Of a stretch of 13,498 nt of DNA, positions 1-6,619 are shown piece by piece; within the stretch, counting starts at the first letter, position 1; each line of letters begins with the position of its first letter. Below the pieces are notes generated by a model that worked only from the letters and a program-made list of their open reading frames with translations, was not told where the DNA came from and did not search any database. Made by a program: the position numbers and the translations under genes. This DNA comes from Rhizobium sp. Q54 (GTDB taxonomy: Bacteria > Pseudomonadota > Alphaproteobacteria > Rhizobiales > Beijerinckiaceae): contig CAMDKB010000073.1 of NCBI GenBank assembly GCA_945901195.1, positions 1 through 13,498 on the forward strand. The letters run 5' to 3'.

Positions 1-66
1 GGGACGACCCGGAAGCAAATTTTCAATCCGAGCGAATTGATCGTCGCGCAAAGCATGGCGTTCCAT
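1..66 (-). CDS. IS5-family transposase, N-terminal 22 codons only
   Basis: The minus strand from the ATG at 66 reads M-E-R-H-A-L-R-D-D-Q-F-A-R-I-E-N-L-L-P-G-R-P up to the window edge. The pattern L-R-D-D-Q-F-x-R-I-E-x-L-L-P-G-R-P is the usual N-terminus of IS5-family (DDE) transposases. An AAGGAGG Shine-Dalgarno sequence lies 6 bases upstream of the ATG. Nothing can be said about the catalytic part, which lies outside the window. The gene reads away from the interrupted dehydrogenase, on the same strand as it. Confidence 0.75.
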   Translation of the reverse strand, partial: MERHALRDDQFARIENLLPGRP

Positions 67-142
67 CACAAGCCTCCTTCAGGAAGGCTCCCCATGAATC
101 ACGCTTTCACTGATTTGCGAATCCCTTAAATGACGACAGGCC
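1..142 (-). mobile_element. 5' end of an IS5-family insertion sequence (partial, runs off the window)
   Basis: Read on the minus strand, this is the outer end of an insertion sequence followed by the start of its transposase gene. The end begins near 142 with GGCCTGTCGTC, directly where the homology of the sorbosone dehydrogenase gene stops. About 75 bases further in, a strong AAGGAGG ribosome site (73-79) precedes the transposase ATG. That site can partly pair with its complement at 85-89 (AGCCT/AGGCT), so the start may be masked by a small hairpin. The exact outer base is uncertain by a few positions because the junction reads CTAG. IS5-family elements often target TA or CTAG, so the junction fits, but the other end lies outside the window. 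Confidence 0.75.
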
Positions 143-688
143 CTAGTTATGATGAATTTCGGGCGGTAAATTGTAGGCTGCGGAAAGATCGACCGGCGTG
201 CCGGGATTGTCGAGCTTGTCCTCGATATTGTCGTAACGAAAGACCTTGTTGATGGCGAAGACATAGAGCGCCCCGTCCCTGAAGGCGAGGCCATTTGGCT
301 GCGTGAGGTCGGTCAGCATTGTTTTGACTTCGCGCTTACCGTCCTTCTCGGTAATCGCATAAACGCGGCTGATGACGCGCGATCCCATGAACATGGTGCC
401 TTTGGTTCCCTGCACCATTGTGCGGGCGCCGGGATGGCCGTGTGACCAGACCTCGGCCTTGAAGCCGGCTGGCAGCTTGATCTTGTCTAGGGGGACCTTG
501 TCGAGCGGCGTCGCAATGGGAGGGACGGGCGCGCCGCGCAGATTCACATCCTGGCCGCTTTTTGTCCTGTCAGATTTGTCGAGATTGCTGATGCCGTTGG
601 GGTTGGCCGCTGGCGCATGGGCCAGGGCGGAGTTGCCTTAAAAAAGTGCCGCTGTCAAAATTGTAGACGTCAATAATCCCTTGCGCAC
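143..688 (-). pseudogene. PQQ-dependent L-sorbosone dehydrogenase-like gene, broken by a nonsense codon and by an IS5 insertion
   Basis: The minus strand from a GTG at 688 (GGGAGG ribosome site 7 bases upstream) encodes a signal peptide, M-R-K-G-L-L-T-S-T-I-L-T-A-A-L-F, then a TAA at 640-638. The same frame continues as G-N-S-A-L-A-H-A-P-A-A-N-P-N-G, so the stop sits inside the hydrophobic core, just before an A-H-A cleavage site. After the stop the frame runs for about 165 codons of a beta-propeller dehydrogenase, with I-K-L-P-A-G-F-K-A-E-V-W, L-T-Q-P-N-G-L-A-F-R-D-G-A-L-Y-V and I-H-H-N, then breaks at a TAG formed with the IS end. Family members oxidise sugars or aldehydes in the periplasm with PQQ and are several hundred residues long, so at least half is missing here. 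A late GTG at 547 gives an open frame but would lack a signal peptide. Confidence 0.82.
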
Positions 689-828
689 GTTTAAACCTCC
701 CACATTTCGGCGGTCCTGACGACCTTTCCGTATGTTGCTGATCTTAAAAGGTGCAAGGGGACGGGTCAAACCTTTCCGGCCGGGGACAGCGCACGGCGCA
801 CAAAGCTGTTCGCAACGGGCCGGGGATG

Positions 829-852
829 CGCTATATACAATCCGATATAGCG
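829..852. promoter_or_regulatory. Palindromic operator-like site upstream of the XdhC cassette
   Basis: CGCTATAT (829-836) and ATATAGCG (845-852) form a perfect 8-bp inverted repeat with an 8-base spacer (ACAATCCG). It ends 22 bases before the first XdhC start codon and includes a TATACA stretch that could serve as a -10 element. Two-fold sites of this size in a promoter are typical of dimeric repressors. The regulator is not visible in the window, so the function is inferred from position and symmetry alone. Confidence 0.45.
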
Positions 853-874
853 TTCGCAAACTCAGGAGGCATCC

Positions 875-1198
875 ATGCTGGCATCTGACGACGATATCCT
901 TGCCCGTGCCGAAGACTGGCGGAAGGCCGGCAAGGGCGTAGCCATTGCCACAGTCATCGAAACCTGGGGCTCGGCGCCGCGTCCGGTCGGTTCGCACCTG
1001 GTCATTGATGGCGATGGCAATTTTCTGGGTTCAGTCTCGGGCGGGTGTGTCGAGGGCGATGTCATCACGCAGGCGTTTGATGTCATCGAGGACGGCAAGC
1101 CGCGCACGATCGAATTCGGCGTTGCCGATGAAACGGCGTGGCGCGTTGGATTGTCCTGCGGTGGCAGAATCCGCGTCTATGTCGAAAAGGTGAACTGA
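875..1198 (+). CDS. XdhC/CoxI-family protein, N-terminal-domain half (molybdo-hydroxylase maturation)
   Basis: This 107-residue protein corresponds to the XdhC_CoxI domain alone. The conserved stretch G-S-A-P-R-P-V-G-S-H-L-V-I (about residues 32-44) is followed by the signature G-S-V-S-G-G-C-V-E-G (52-61) and a C-terminal L-S-C-G-G-R-I-R-V-Y-V. XdhC proteins bind molybdenum cofactor, promote its sulfuration and help insert it into xanthine dehydrogenase or CO-dehydrogenase-like enzymes in the cytoplasm. The start is firm: AGGAGG at 864-869 lies five bases before the ATG. Its TGA overlaps the ATG of the next gene (ATGA), so the two halves are probably translationally coupled and act together. 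Many species carry both domains in one polypeptide; separate halves are also common in alphaproteobacteria. Confidence 0.9.
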   Translation: MLASDDDILARAEDWRKAGKGVAIATVIETWGSAPRPVGSHLVIDGDGNFLGSVSGGCVEGDVITQAFDVIEDGKPRTIEFGVADETAWRVGLSCGGRIRVYVEKVN

Positions 1199-1917
1199 TG
1201 AAACTGGAACATCTTTCCGCGCTCAACAAGGCGAGGGTTGAGCGGCGCGCTATCATTCTGGTGACGGATGTCGCCTCGGGAGAACAGCGCATCGTGCCAG
1301 GCGAGGCTATCGCGGGCGATGTCATGGCTGATCAACTCGATGCGGCACTGCGCTCTGGCAAGAGCGGCAATGTCGAGCATGAAGGAAAATCCTTTTTCCT
1401 GACGGTTCAAACGCCGCCGGTTCGCCTGATCGTGATTGGCGCCGTGCATATATCGCAAGCACTTGCACCCATCGCGAAAGTCGCCGGTCTCGATTTGACG
1501 ATCATCGACCCGCGCACGGCTTTTGCCACGCCGGACCGTTTTCCCGATGTGAATCTGATTGCCGAATGGCCGCAAAACGTGTTGCCGGGCATCAAGCCGG
1601 ATCGCTACACGGGTTTTGCCTGTTTCACGCATGATCCCAAGATCGATGACCCCGCGCTGGAAGCCGCGCTGCGGGCAGAGTGTTTTTATATTGGCGCGCT
1701 GGGTTCGCGGAAGACACATGCAAAGCGTGTGGAGCGCCTCACCGCGCTTGGTTTTGCACCAGAGGCCATTGCGCGCATCCGTGCGCCCATCGGGCTTGAT
1801 ATTGGGGCGGTCAGCCCCGCAGAGATCGCGGTGTCTGTTCTTGGCGAAGTGATCCAGGCGCTGCGCAAGAAGCCCTTGCGGACGGATACCCCTGTGAAGG
1901 CGGGAGCTGCGGCGTGA
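1198..1917 (+). CDS. XdhC-family protein, Rossmann-domain half
   Basis: The 239-residue product carries the XdhC Rossmann domain: a beta-alpha nucleotide-binding start R-L-I-V-I-G-A-V-H-I-S-Q-A (about residues 78-90), an acidic strand end D-L-T-I-I-D-P-R, then Y-I-G-A-L-G-S-R-K-T-H-A-K-R and P-I-G-L-D-I-G-A-V-S-P-A-E-I-A, both hallmarks of the family's C-terminal region. The usual glycine-rich loop reads G-A-V-H, as in other XdhC proteins. It presumably partners the upstream half in handling molybdenum cofactor. I chose the ATG at 1198 because it overlaps the upstream stop and gives M-K-L-E-H-L-S-A-L-N; an in-frame ATG at 1138 would lie deep inside the previous gene. The stop overlaps the next gene's GTG (GTGA). 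Confidence 0.9.
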   Translation: MKLEHLSALNKARVERRAIILVTDVASGEQRIVPGEAIAGDVMADQLDAALRSGKSGNVEHEGKSFFLTVQTPPVRLIVIGAVHISQALAPIAKVAGLDLTIIDPRTAFATPDRFPDVNLIAEWPQNVLPGIKPDRYTGFACFTHDPKIDDPALEAALRAECFYIGALGSRKTHAKRVERLTALGFAPEAIARIRAPIGLDIGAVSPAEIAVSVLGEVIQALRKKPLRTDTPVKAGAAA

Positions 1918-2936
1918 AGTTTGGCAGGATGCCGGCTGCTGAAGCGTTGGGCGGCATCGCTGCGCATTCGATCCGCCAGGATGGTCTTGTTCTGAAGAAG
2001 GGCGAGATAGTTTCGCCTGATCATCTGACCGGGTTGAAGACTGCGGGAATCGAAACGATTGTCGCTGCTACGCTGGATGCCGGCGATGTCGGCGAGGACG
2101 ATGCAGCGGCCCAGCTTGCGGGCGCGATAGCAGGCAAGAACGTGCGCGTTCAGAAGCCTTTCACCGGGCGGGCAAACATTTTTGCGACCTGTGCGGGCGT
2201 GTTGAAGCTTGATGTGCCGGCCCTCGATGCCATCAATGATATCGATGAAAGCATGACTGTCGCGACCTTGCCGCCCTGGCGCAGTGTCGTGGAAGGCGAG
2301 ATGATCGGCACTATCAAGATCATTCCTTTTGCTGTGTCCGGCGCGATGTTGCAGCAGGGCATTGCCGTGTCGTCAAAGGCGCCGGTCAGCGTGGTGGCAT
2401 TCAAACCTTTGCGCGTGGGCGTTATCTCGACTGTGTTGCCCGGACTGAAACCGACGGTGATAACAAAAACGCTGAAGGTTCTGGAGACACGTCTTGCACC
2501 GGCGCAAGCCAGCATCGTGAAGGATGTTCGCTCGCCGCATGAAACGAATGCGTTGGCGTCGGAGATCGCGGCACTAGCGCCACTGTGCGATATCGTTGTC
2601 GTGTTCGGCGCTTCTGCGATCACCGACCGGCGCGACGTCATCCCTGCTGCGCTTGAACTGGCAGGGGGCGAAATAGAACAATTTGGTATGCCCGTTGATC
2701 CCGGCAATCTATTGCTGATTGGGCGAATGGATCACCAGGGCCAGCGTGTACATGTATTGGGCGCGCCCGGTTGCGCCCGCTCGCCGCGTGAAAATGGCTT
2801 CGACTGGGTGCTGCATCGGCTGCTTGCTGGTATTGAAGTAACCGCCTGCGATATTCGCCGCATGGGCGCGGGCGGACTGCTGATGGAAATTGTCGACCGT
2901 GGCCAGTTGCGCGACGGGCAGGGACACGATGAGTAA
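1914..2936 (+). CDS. MoeA-like molybdopterin-binding protein
   Basis: This 340-residue protein belongs to the MoCF/MoeA-like molybdopterin-binding family found beside xdhC genes. The N-terminal half (L-V-L-K-K-G-E-I-V-S, then R-A-N-I-F-A) resembles the MoeA linker region. The molybdopterin-binding fold starts near residue 166 (L-R-V-G-V-I-S-T-V-L-P-G) and contains V-V-V-F-G-A-S-A-I-T-D-R-R-D-V-I-P-A-A (about 230-248), the expected glycine/serine and acidic motif. Such proteins probably carry or activate the cofactor before nucleotide transfer; the exact reaction for this subgroup is not settled. Translation starts at a GTG overlapping the previous stop. The 3' end overlaps the next gene by eight bases, which places it firmly in the cassette. 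Confidence 0.83.
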   Translation: MKFGRMPAAEALGGIAAHSIRQDGLVLKKGEIVSPDHLTGLKTAGIETIVAATLDAGDVGEDDAAAQLAGAIAGKNVRVQKPFTGRANIFATCAGVLKLDVPALDAINDIDESMTVATLPPWRSVVEGEMIGTIKIIPFAVSGAMLQQGIAVSSKAPVSVVAFKPLRVGVISTVLPGLKPTVITKTLKVLETRLAPAQASIVKDVRSPHETNALASEIAALAPLCDIVVVFGASAITDRRDVIPAALELAGGEIEQFGMPVDPGNLLLIGRMDHQGQRVHVLGAPGCARSPRENGFDWVLHRLLAGIEVTACDIRRMGAGGLLMEIVDRGQLRDGQGHDE

Positions 2937-3552
2937 CGTCGCCGCCATTATTCTGGCTGCGGGTCAGGCGAGCCGCTTTCGCGCCGCCGATGCATCGGTT
3001 TCATCAAAGGTGATCGCGCAACTGGATGGCAAGGCGCTTGTGCGTCATGTGGCGGAAGCGGCGTTGATGTGCGCTGCACGGCCCGTGATCGTTGTTACGG
3101 GAAATGCCCGTGAAGACGTTGAGAACGCGCTGAAAGGCGTGGATGTTCGTTTTGTTCACAACGCTGATTTTGCCGCGGGCCTTTCCGGCTCGGTGCGGGC
3201 GGGTATCGCGGCTCTCGATCAGGATTGTCGGGGCGCACTTATCCTGCTTGCAGATATGCCGCGGATCCGGGCTGATTTCCTCGCCTCGCTATTGCAGACG
3301 TTCGCGCAGCAACCTGATGCAGACGCCGTCGTGCCGCTGTACAAAGGGCAACGTGGCAACCCGGTGCTGATATCGCGCAGTTTGTTCAAGGGAGTTTCAG
3401 CACTCAAAGGCGATGAAGGCGCGCGGCGTATCCTCAATGATCCCGACCTGAATATTATTGAGGTCGCTGGTGAGGAAGACGTGACTCTGGATATCGACAC
3501 GCGCGAGGCTTTGGCCGAGGCTGCGCGGGCAGGCAGCACGAAAACCAGTTGA
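2929..3552 (+). CDS. MobA-like nucleotidyltransferase, probable molybdenum cofactor cytidylyltransferase
   Basis: A 207-residue single-domain nucleotidyltransferase. The N-terminal loop I-I-L-A-A-G-Q-A-S-R-F (about residues 6-16) is the nucleotide-binding signature, followed by a conserved lysine (S-S-K-V-I-A-Q-L-D-G-K), the metal-binding L-A-D-M-P near residue 105, and Q-R-G-N-P-V near 142. Members next to xdhC genes usually transfer CMP from CTP to molybdopterin (MocA type), giving the cofactor of xanthine dehydrogenase-like enzymes; CTP rather than GTP specificity is inferred from context. The ATG at 2929 overlaps the upstream gene by eight bases and follows AGGGA at 2920-2924. An in-frame upstream ATG at 2890 would add 13 residues in the middle of the previous gene and is less likely. 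It is the last gene of the cassette. Confidence 0.87.
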   Translation: MSNVAAIILAAGQASRFRAADASVSSKVIAQLDGKALVRHVAEAALMCAARPVIVVTGNAREDVENALKGVDVRFVHNADFAAGLSGSVRAGIAALDQDCRGALILLADMPRIRADFLASLLQTFAQQPDADAVVPLYKGQRGNPVLISRSLFKGVSALKGDEGARRILNDPDLNIIEVAGEEDVTLDIDTREALAEAARAGSTKTS

Positions 3553-3557
3553 GTCCG

Positions 3558-3580
3558 TGCGTAACCCCTGCGATTACGCA
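3558..3580. terminator. Hairpin between convergent genes, possible bidirectional terminator
   Basis: TGCGTAA (3558-3564) and TTACGCA (3574-3580) form a perfect 7-bp stem with a 9-base loop, in the 21-base gap between the nucleotidyltransferase stop and the TAA of the GGDEF-EAL gene. It overlaps the last codons of the latter. No T-tract follows on either strand, so intrinsic termination would be weak; the site is a guess from position and symmetry. Confidence 0.35.
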
Positions 3581-5736
3581 GCGAGCGTTCCCTTCAGTTC
3601 CACCAAGGCGCGGACTTTTCTGGATGCGATCAATGCGGGAATGTGCAGGCTGGTCAGGGGTTTTCCGAACAGATAGCCTTGCAGCTCGTGGCAGCCGAAT
3701 TCCACGAGCCTTGCGATCTGCTCTTCATGTTCCACGCCCTCGGCTGTAACCGTCAGGCCCAGCCTTCGGCCGAGGTCAGCAATATTGCGCACGATTTCTG
3801 CGTTCTCGTTCGACGATTCCATCATCTGCACAAAGGAACGGTCGATCTTGATCTTGTCGATGGCGAAGCGCCGCAAATAGATGAGGCTCGAAAAGCCCGT
3901 GCCGAAATCATCGAGCGCCAGACGGACGCCCATCGCGCGCAATTCTATGATGGCGGCTTCAGCCTGATCTGCGTCCGCGATGACGACGGATTCAGTGAGT
4001 TCCAGTTCAAGCCTGTTCGGCGGAAAGCCGGTTTCCTGAAGTGTCAGTTTAATGTTGTCGAGAAAATCCTTGTGGCGAAACTGCATCGCCGAGACATTGA
4101 CGGCGAGCTTGATGCCTGGCCAATGACGCGCATCCTCGCACGCGCGTTGCAGAACCCAATTGCCCAGATCAACAATCAATCCGCGCTCTTCAGCGATGGC
4201 TATGAATTCCTGCGGATGAATAACGCCCCGCTCCGGATTGTTCCAGCGTACGAGCGCCTCGACGCCGCACAGCTGCTGTGTGGCCGAAGCAACGATGGGC
4301 TGATAGTTGACTTCCAGCTCATCGTTCTTGATCGCCTGGCGCAATTCGTCTTCGAGCCGCTTCTGTCTTTGCAATTCCGAATTCATGGCATCGTCGAAGA
4401 ATGCGAAACGGGCGCGGCCCTGACTCTTGGCCCTATAGAGAGCAAGATCCGCACGGCGCATCAGTTCGCCCCTATCTTGCGTTCCTTCGCTCGATATCGT
4501 GATGCCAATGGAGATGCCGATATACACCTTTTGACCATAGATATCGAAGGGTTCGCGCATGTTGGCCAGAATGCGGTCAGCAAGCACTTCGCAATCGCGG
4601 AACGTGCCGATATCCATTTGCAGGATGGCAAATTCGTCGCCGCCGAAGCGGGCGAGGCGGTCGCCCTGACGCAACGATTTTTCGATCCGGCGCGCGGCGG
4701 AGACAATGAGTTCGTCACCTCCATCATGCCCATAGGTGTCGTTGACTTCCTTGAAGCGGTCGAAATCAAGATAAAACAGTGCGAAGCTCGCGTGGTTGCG
4801 TTTCGTGCGCGCTATTTCGTCATCAAGATGGATCGTGAACAGCAGGCGATTGGCGAGGCCGGTCAACATGTCCTGCGCGGCAATGCGCGCGTTGTCTGTT
4901 TCGCTCTCTGCAAGCCGGCGCGTCATGTAAAATGCAACAAGACCGGTGTAGAGCGCCATGATGCTGGTCAGAATGGCGCTCAACAGATTGCTCATGCGGT
5001 CGCCGGGGAGGTCAGGCTTCCAGCTTACATACACGGGCGCATTGGCGTGCGTGTAGACAAAAGAATTCACGCCCGCCGAAGTGGCTGGGGAAGTATCCAG
5101 CTTTACGAAACTGGTTTTCGCTTCAACCGCAAGGCGCGTCAGAAAAGCAGTATCGACGGGTTCGTAATGGACAATGGCGATGGCGTAGGGCGCACCACTT
5201 GCGAATTGGCCGCGTACGGGCAACAGAGCCCAGGCCACAAGTTTGCCGTCAATTTTCGAGTATCCCGAGGTGCTGGAATCAGGAAGAATCCGGGTGCTGA
5301 ACTCATGCGGCTCCTTGATGGAACCGCGTAATGAATTTGAAAGCCCCTGTATGACCCGTTCCAGCGGTTTGGCCAGCGTCGCCATGAATTCTTCGGAAAG
5401 CTCGGGGCTTGCTGACAGGCTGCGGTTGCCGTCTGGCAGCTCGATAATTCCAAAACCTCCTGACGCCATATCGGGCGGGCGGGTTCCTTCGGTGCTGATG
5501 GATTCGACAGGTTTCGTCGCCTGATTGATCGTCGCCAGAAGCAGGCGGTTTGCCTGGCCTTTCAGTGCGGCTTCAAGCCGGGCCTCCTCAACATCGCGCT
5601 CGTTGGCGTTGCTGGATTCACGGCTCCAGGCGAGGAGGATAACCATTCCAACGAGAATGACGCAAGTTGCAGCGATAATACGAGCTGGCAGCCGCGAGAC
5701 AAGCGGGGAGTGTCCTTTCCTGAGCCTGAAACGCAT
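3574..5736 (-). CDS. Membrane-bound GGDEF-EAL protein (cyclic-di-GMP synthesis and breakdown)
   Basis: From the ATG at 5736 the product has 720 residues. A transmembrane helix (about 18-37) is followed by a periplasmic sensor region of about 210 residues and a second helix (about 249-270). A diguanylate cyclase domain follows, with G-G-D-E-F at 365-369 and an inhibitory R-Q-G-D site at 356-359, five residues upstream as usual. The EAL phosphodiesterase domain begins with N-Y-Q-P-I-V and G-V-E-A-L (493-495), and has E-L-T-E-S, L-D-D-F-G-T-G-F-S (609-614) and A-E-G-V-E. Both sets of catalytic residues look intact, so either activity is possible; tandem proteins often favour one. The sensed signal is unknown. 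An in-frame GTG at 5775 would add 13 residues but has no ribosome site, while GGGG stands 8 bases before the chosen ATG. The gene stands alone, convergent with the molybdenum cassette. Confidence 0.92.
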   Translation of the reverse strand: MRFRLRKGHSPLVSRLPARIIAATCVILVGMVILLAWSRESSNANERDVEEARLEAALKGQANRLLLATINQATKPVESISTEGTRPPDMASGGFGIIELPDGNRSLSASPELSEEFMATLAKPLERVIQGLSNSLRGSIKEPHEFSTRILPDSSTSGYSKIDGKLVAWALLPVRGQFASGAPYAIAIVHYEPVDTAFLTRLAVEAKTSFVKLDTSPATSAGVNSFVYTHANAPVYVSWKPDLPGDRMSNLLSAILTSIMALYTGLVAFYMTRRLAESETDNARIAAQDMLTGLANRLLFTIHLDDEIARTKRNHASFALFYLDFDRFKEVNDTYGHDGGDELIVSAARRIEKSLRQGDRLARFGGDEFAILQMDIGTFRDCEVLADRILANMREPFDIYGQKVYIGISIGITISSEGTQDRGELMRRADLALYRAKSQGRARFAFFDDAMNSELQRQKRLEDELRQAIKNDELEVNYQPIVASATQQLCGVEALVRWNNPERGVIHPQEFIAIAEERGLIVDLGNWVLQRACEDARHWPGIKLAVNVSAMQFRHKDFLDNIKLTLQETGFPPNRLELELTESVVIADADQAEAAIIELRAMGVRLALDDFGTGFSSLIYLRRFAIDKIKIDRSFVQMMESSNENAEIVRNIADLGRRLGLTVTAEGVEHEEQIARLVEFGCHELQGYLFGKPLTSLHIPALIASRKVRALVELKGTLAA

Positions 5737-5901
5737 TAACGAACCCCATTCGGATCCCAGCAGATTTCGGCTCACGCCAAACGCCAGACCACGCCAATTC
5801 GATTTGGATTCAAGGGCGGTTCGAGCCGCAGCTATCGTCCATCTGACGCTAGCCTAGCGCACGACAGTTAATGTCGAGTTCCCTACGTAAATTGCTCGAG
5901 A

Positions 5902-6594
5902 TTAAATCAGTTTCAAACCTTTGAAACTCGCATGTCCATGGCGGCCGACGATGATATGGTCGTGCAGGGAGATGCCCAGGGGCTTGGCGATGGCCGCGAT
6001 GTCCTGTGTCATGCGGATGTCAGCTGATGAGGGGGTCCGGTCGCCGGAGGGATGATTATGGACCAATACCAGGGCTGTCGAAGATAATTCCAGCGCTCTT
6101 TTGACGACTTCGCGGGGATAGACGAGTGTGTGATCGACCGTGCCCTGGCCTTGCTTTTCGTCAGCGATCAAGCCGTTACGCTTGTCCAGAAACAGGATGC
6201 GGAATTCTTCGCGATCCTCAAACGCCATGGCGGTGCGGCAATAATCCCTGACATCTTTCCATGATGTCAGGGATTTGCGGTTGGCGACTTCGCCCCGCGC
6301 CATCTGTCGCGCTGCTGCGGCGACAATTTTAAGGTCGAGCGCGGTGGAATCCCCTATGCCGTCGATTTCGGTTAGGCGCTCGACGGGTGCCCCCACCACT
6401 TCGCCAAAGCCGCCCAAACGGTTGATGAGAGCCTTCGCAAGCGGTTTGACGTCGCGCTGGGGAATGGAGCGCATCAGGATGAGCTCCAATAATTCGTAGT
6501 CGGGCATGCCTTGGTCGCCGCCGCCGGCGAAGCGTTCACGCAGCCGCTTGCGATGCCCGCGGTAATGGGGCTCAGCGACTTGTTCGCCGGTCAG
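5902..6594 (-). CDS. radC: RadC-family JAB-domain protein; 5' end probably frameshifted
   Basis: The conserved RadC frame runs from H-Y-R-G-H-R-K-R-L-R-E-R-F through D-Y-E-L-L-E-L-I-L, a helix-hairpin-helix-like region (I-D-G-I-G-D-S-T-A-L) and the metal site of the JAB/MPN domain, V-L-V-H-N-H-P-S-G-D followed by D-I-R-M-T-Q-D. The role of RadC is uncertain; family members are predicted metal-dependent proteins linked to DNA or to mobile elements. The first ATG in this frame (6507) lies after the conserved H-Y-R-G-H block. Upstream of that block the only NTG codon is a CTG at 6594, given here as the frame limit. An ATG at 6623, overlapping the map stop (ATGA), starts a peptide ending after ten codons in another frame. 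One lost base would explain this. Truncation at the 5' end, an unusual start or an assembly error are the options. Confidence 0.8.
   Translation of the reverse strand: MTGEQVAEPHYRGHRKRLRERFAGGGDQGMPDYELLELILMRSIPQRDVKPLAKALINRLGGFGEVVGAPVERLTEIDGIGDSTALDLKIVAAAARQMARGEVANRKSLTSWKDVRDYCRTAMAFEDREEFRILFLDKRNGLIADEKQGQGTVDHTLVYPREVVKRALELSSTALVLVHNHPSGDRTPSSADIRMTQDIAAIAKPLGISLHDHIIVGRHGHASFKGLKLI
6243..6275. repeat. Perfect 13-bp inverted repeat inside radC
   Basis: AATCCCTGACATC (6243-6255) and GATGTCAGGGATT (6263-6275) are exact reverse complements separated by seven bases (TTTCCAT). The sequence codes for the region around N-R-K-S-L-T-S-W-K-D-V-R-D-Y-C in RadC without breaking the frame, so it is not an obvious inserted element. 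Stems this long and clean are uncommon in coding DNA. Confidence 0.9.
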
Positions 6595-6619
6595 GTCGGA
6601 CTGGACTCGCGCAGCTCGT

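Noticed and set aside
638..997. 119-codon minus-strand open frame upstream of the broken dehydrogenase
   Set aside because: Only its last 16 codons are meaningful, as the dehydrogenase signal peptide; the rest overlaps the XdhC gene and its promoter.
3643..5331. 562-codon open frame on the plus strand, antisense to the GGDEF-EAL gene
   Set aside because: It lacks recognisable motifs and a ribosome site, and its length is a by-product of codon bias in the well-supported minus-strand gene.
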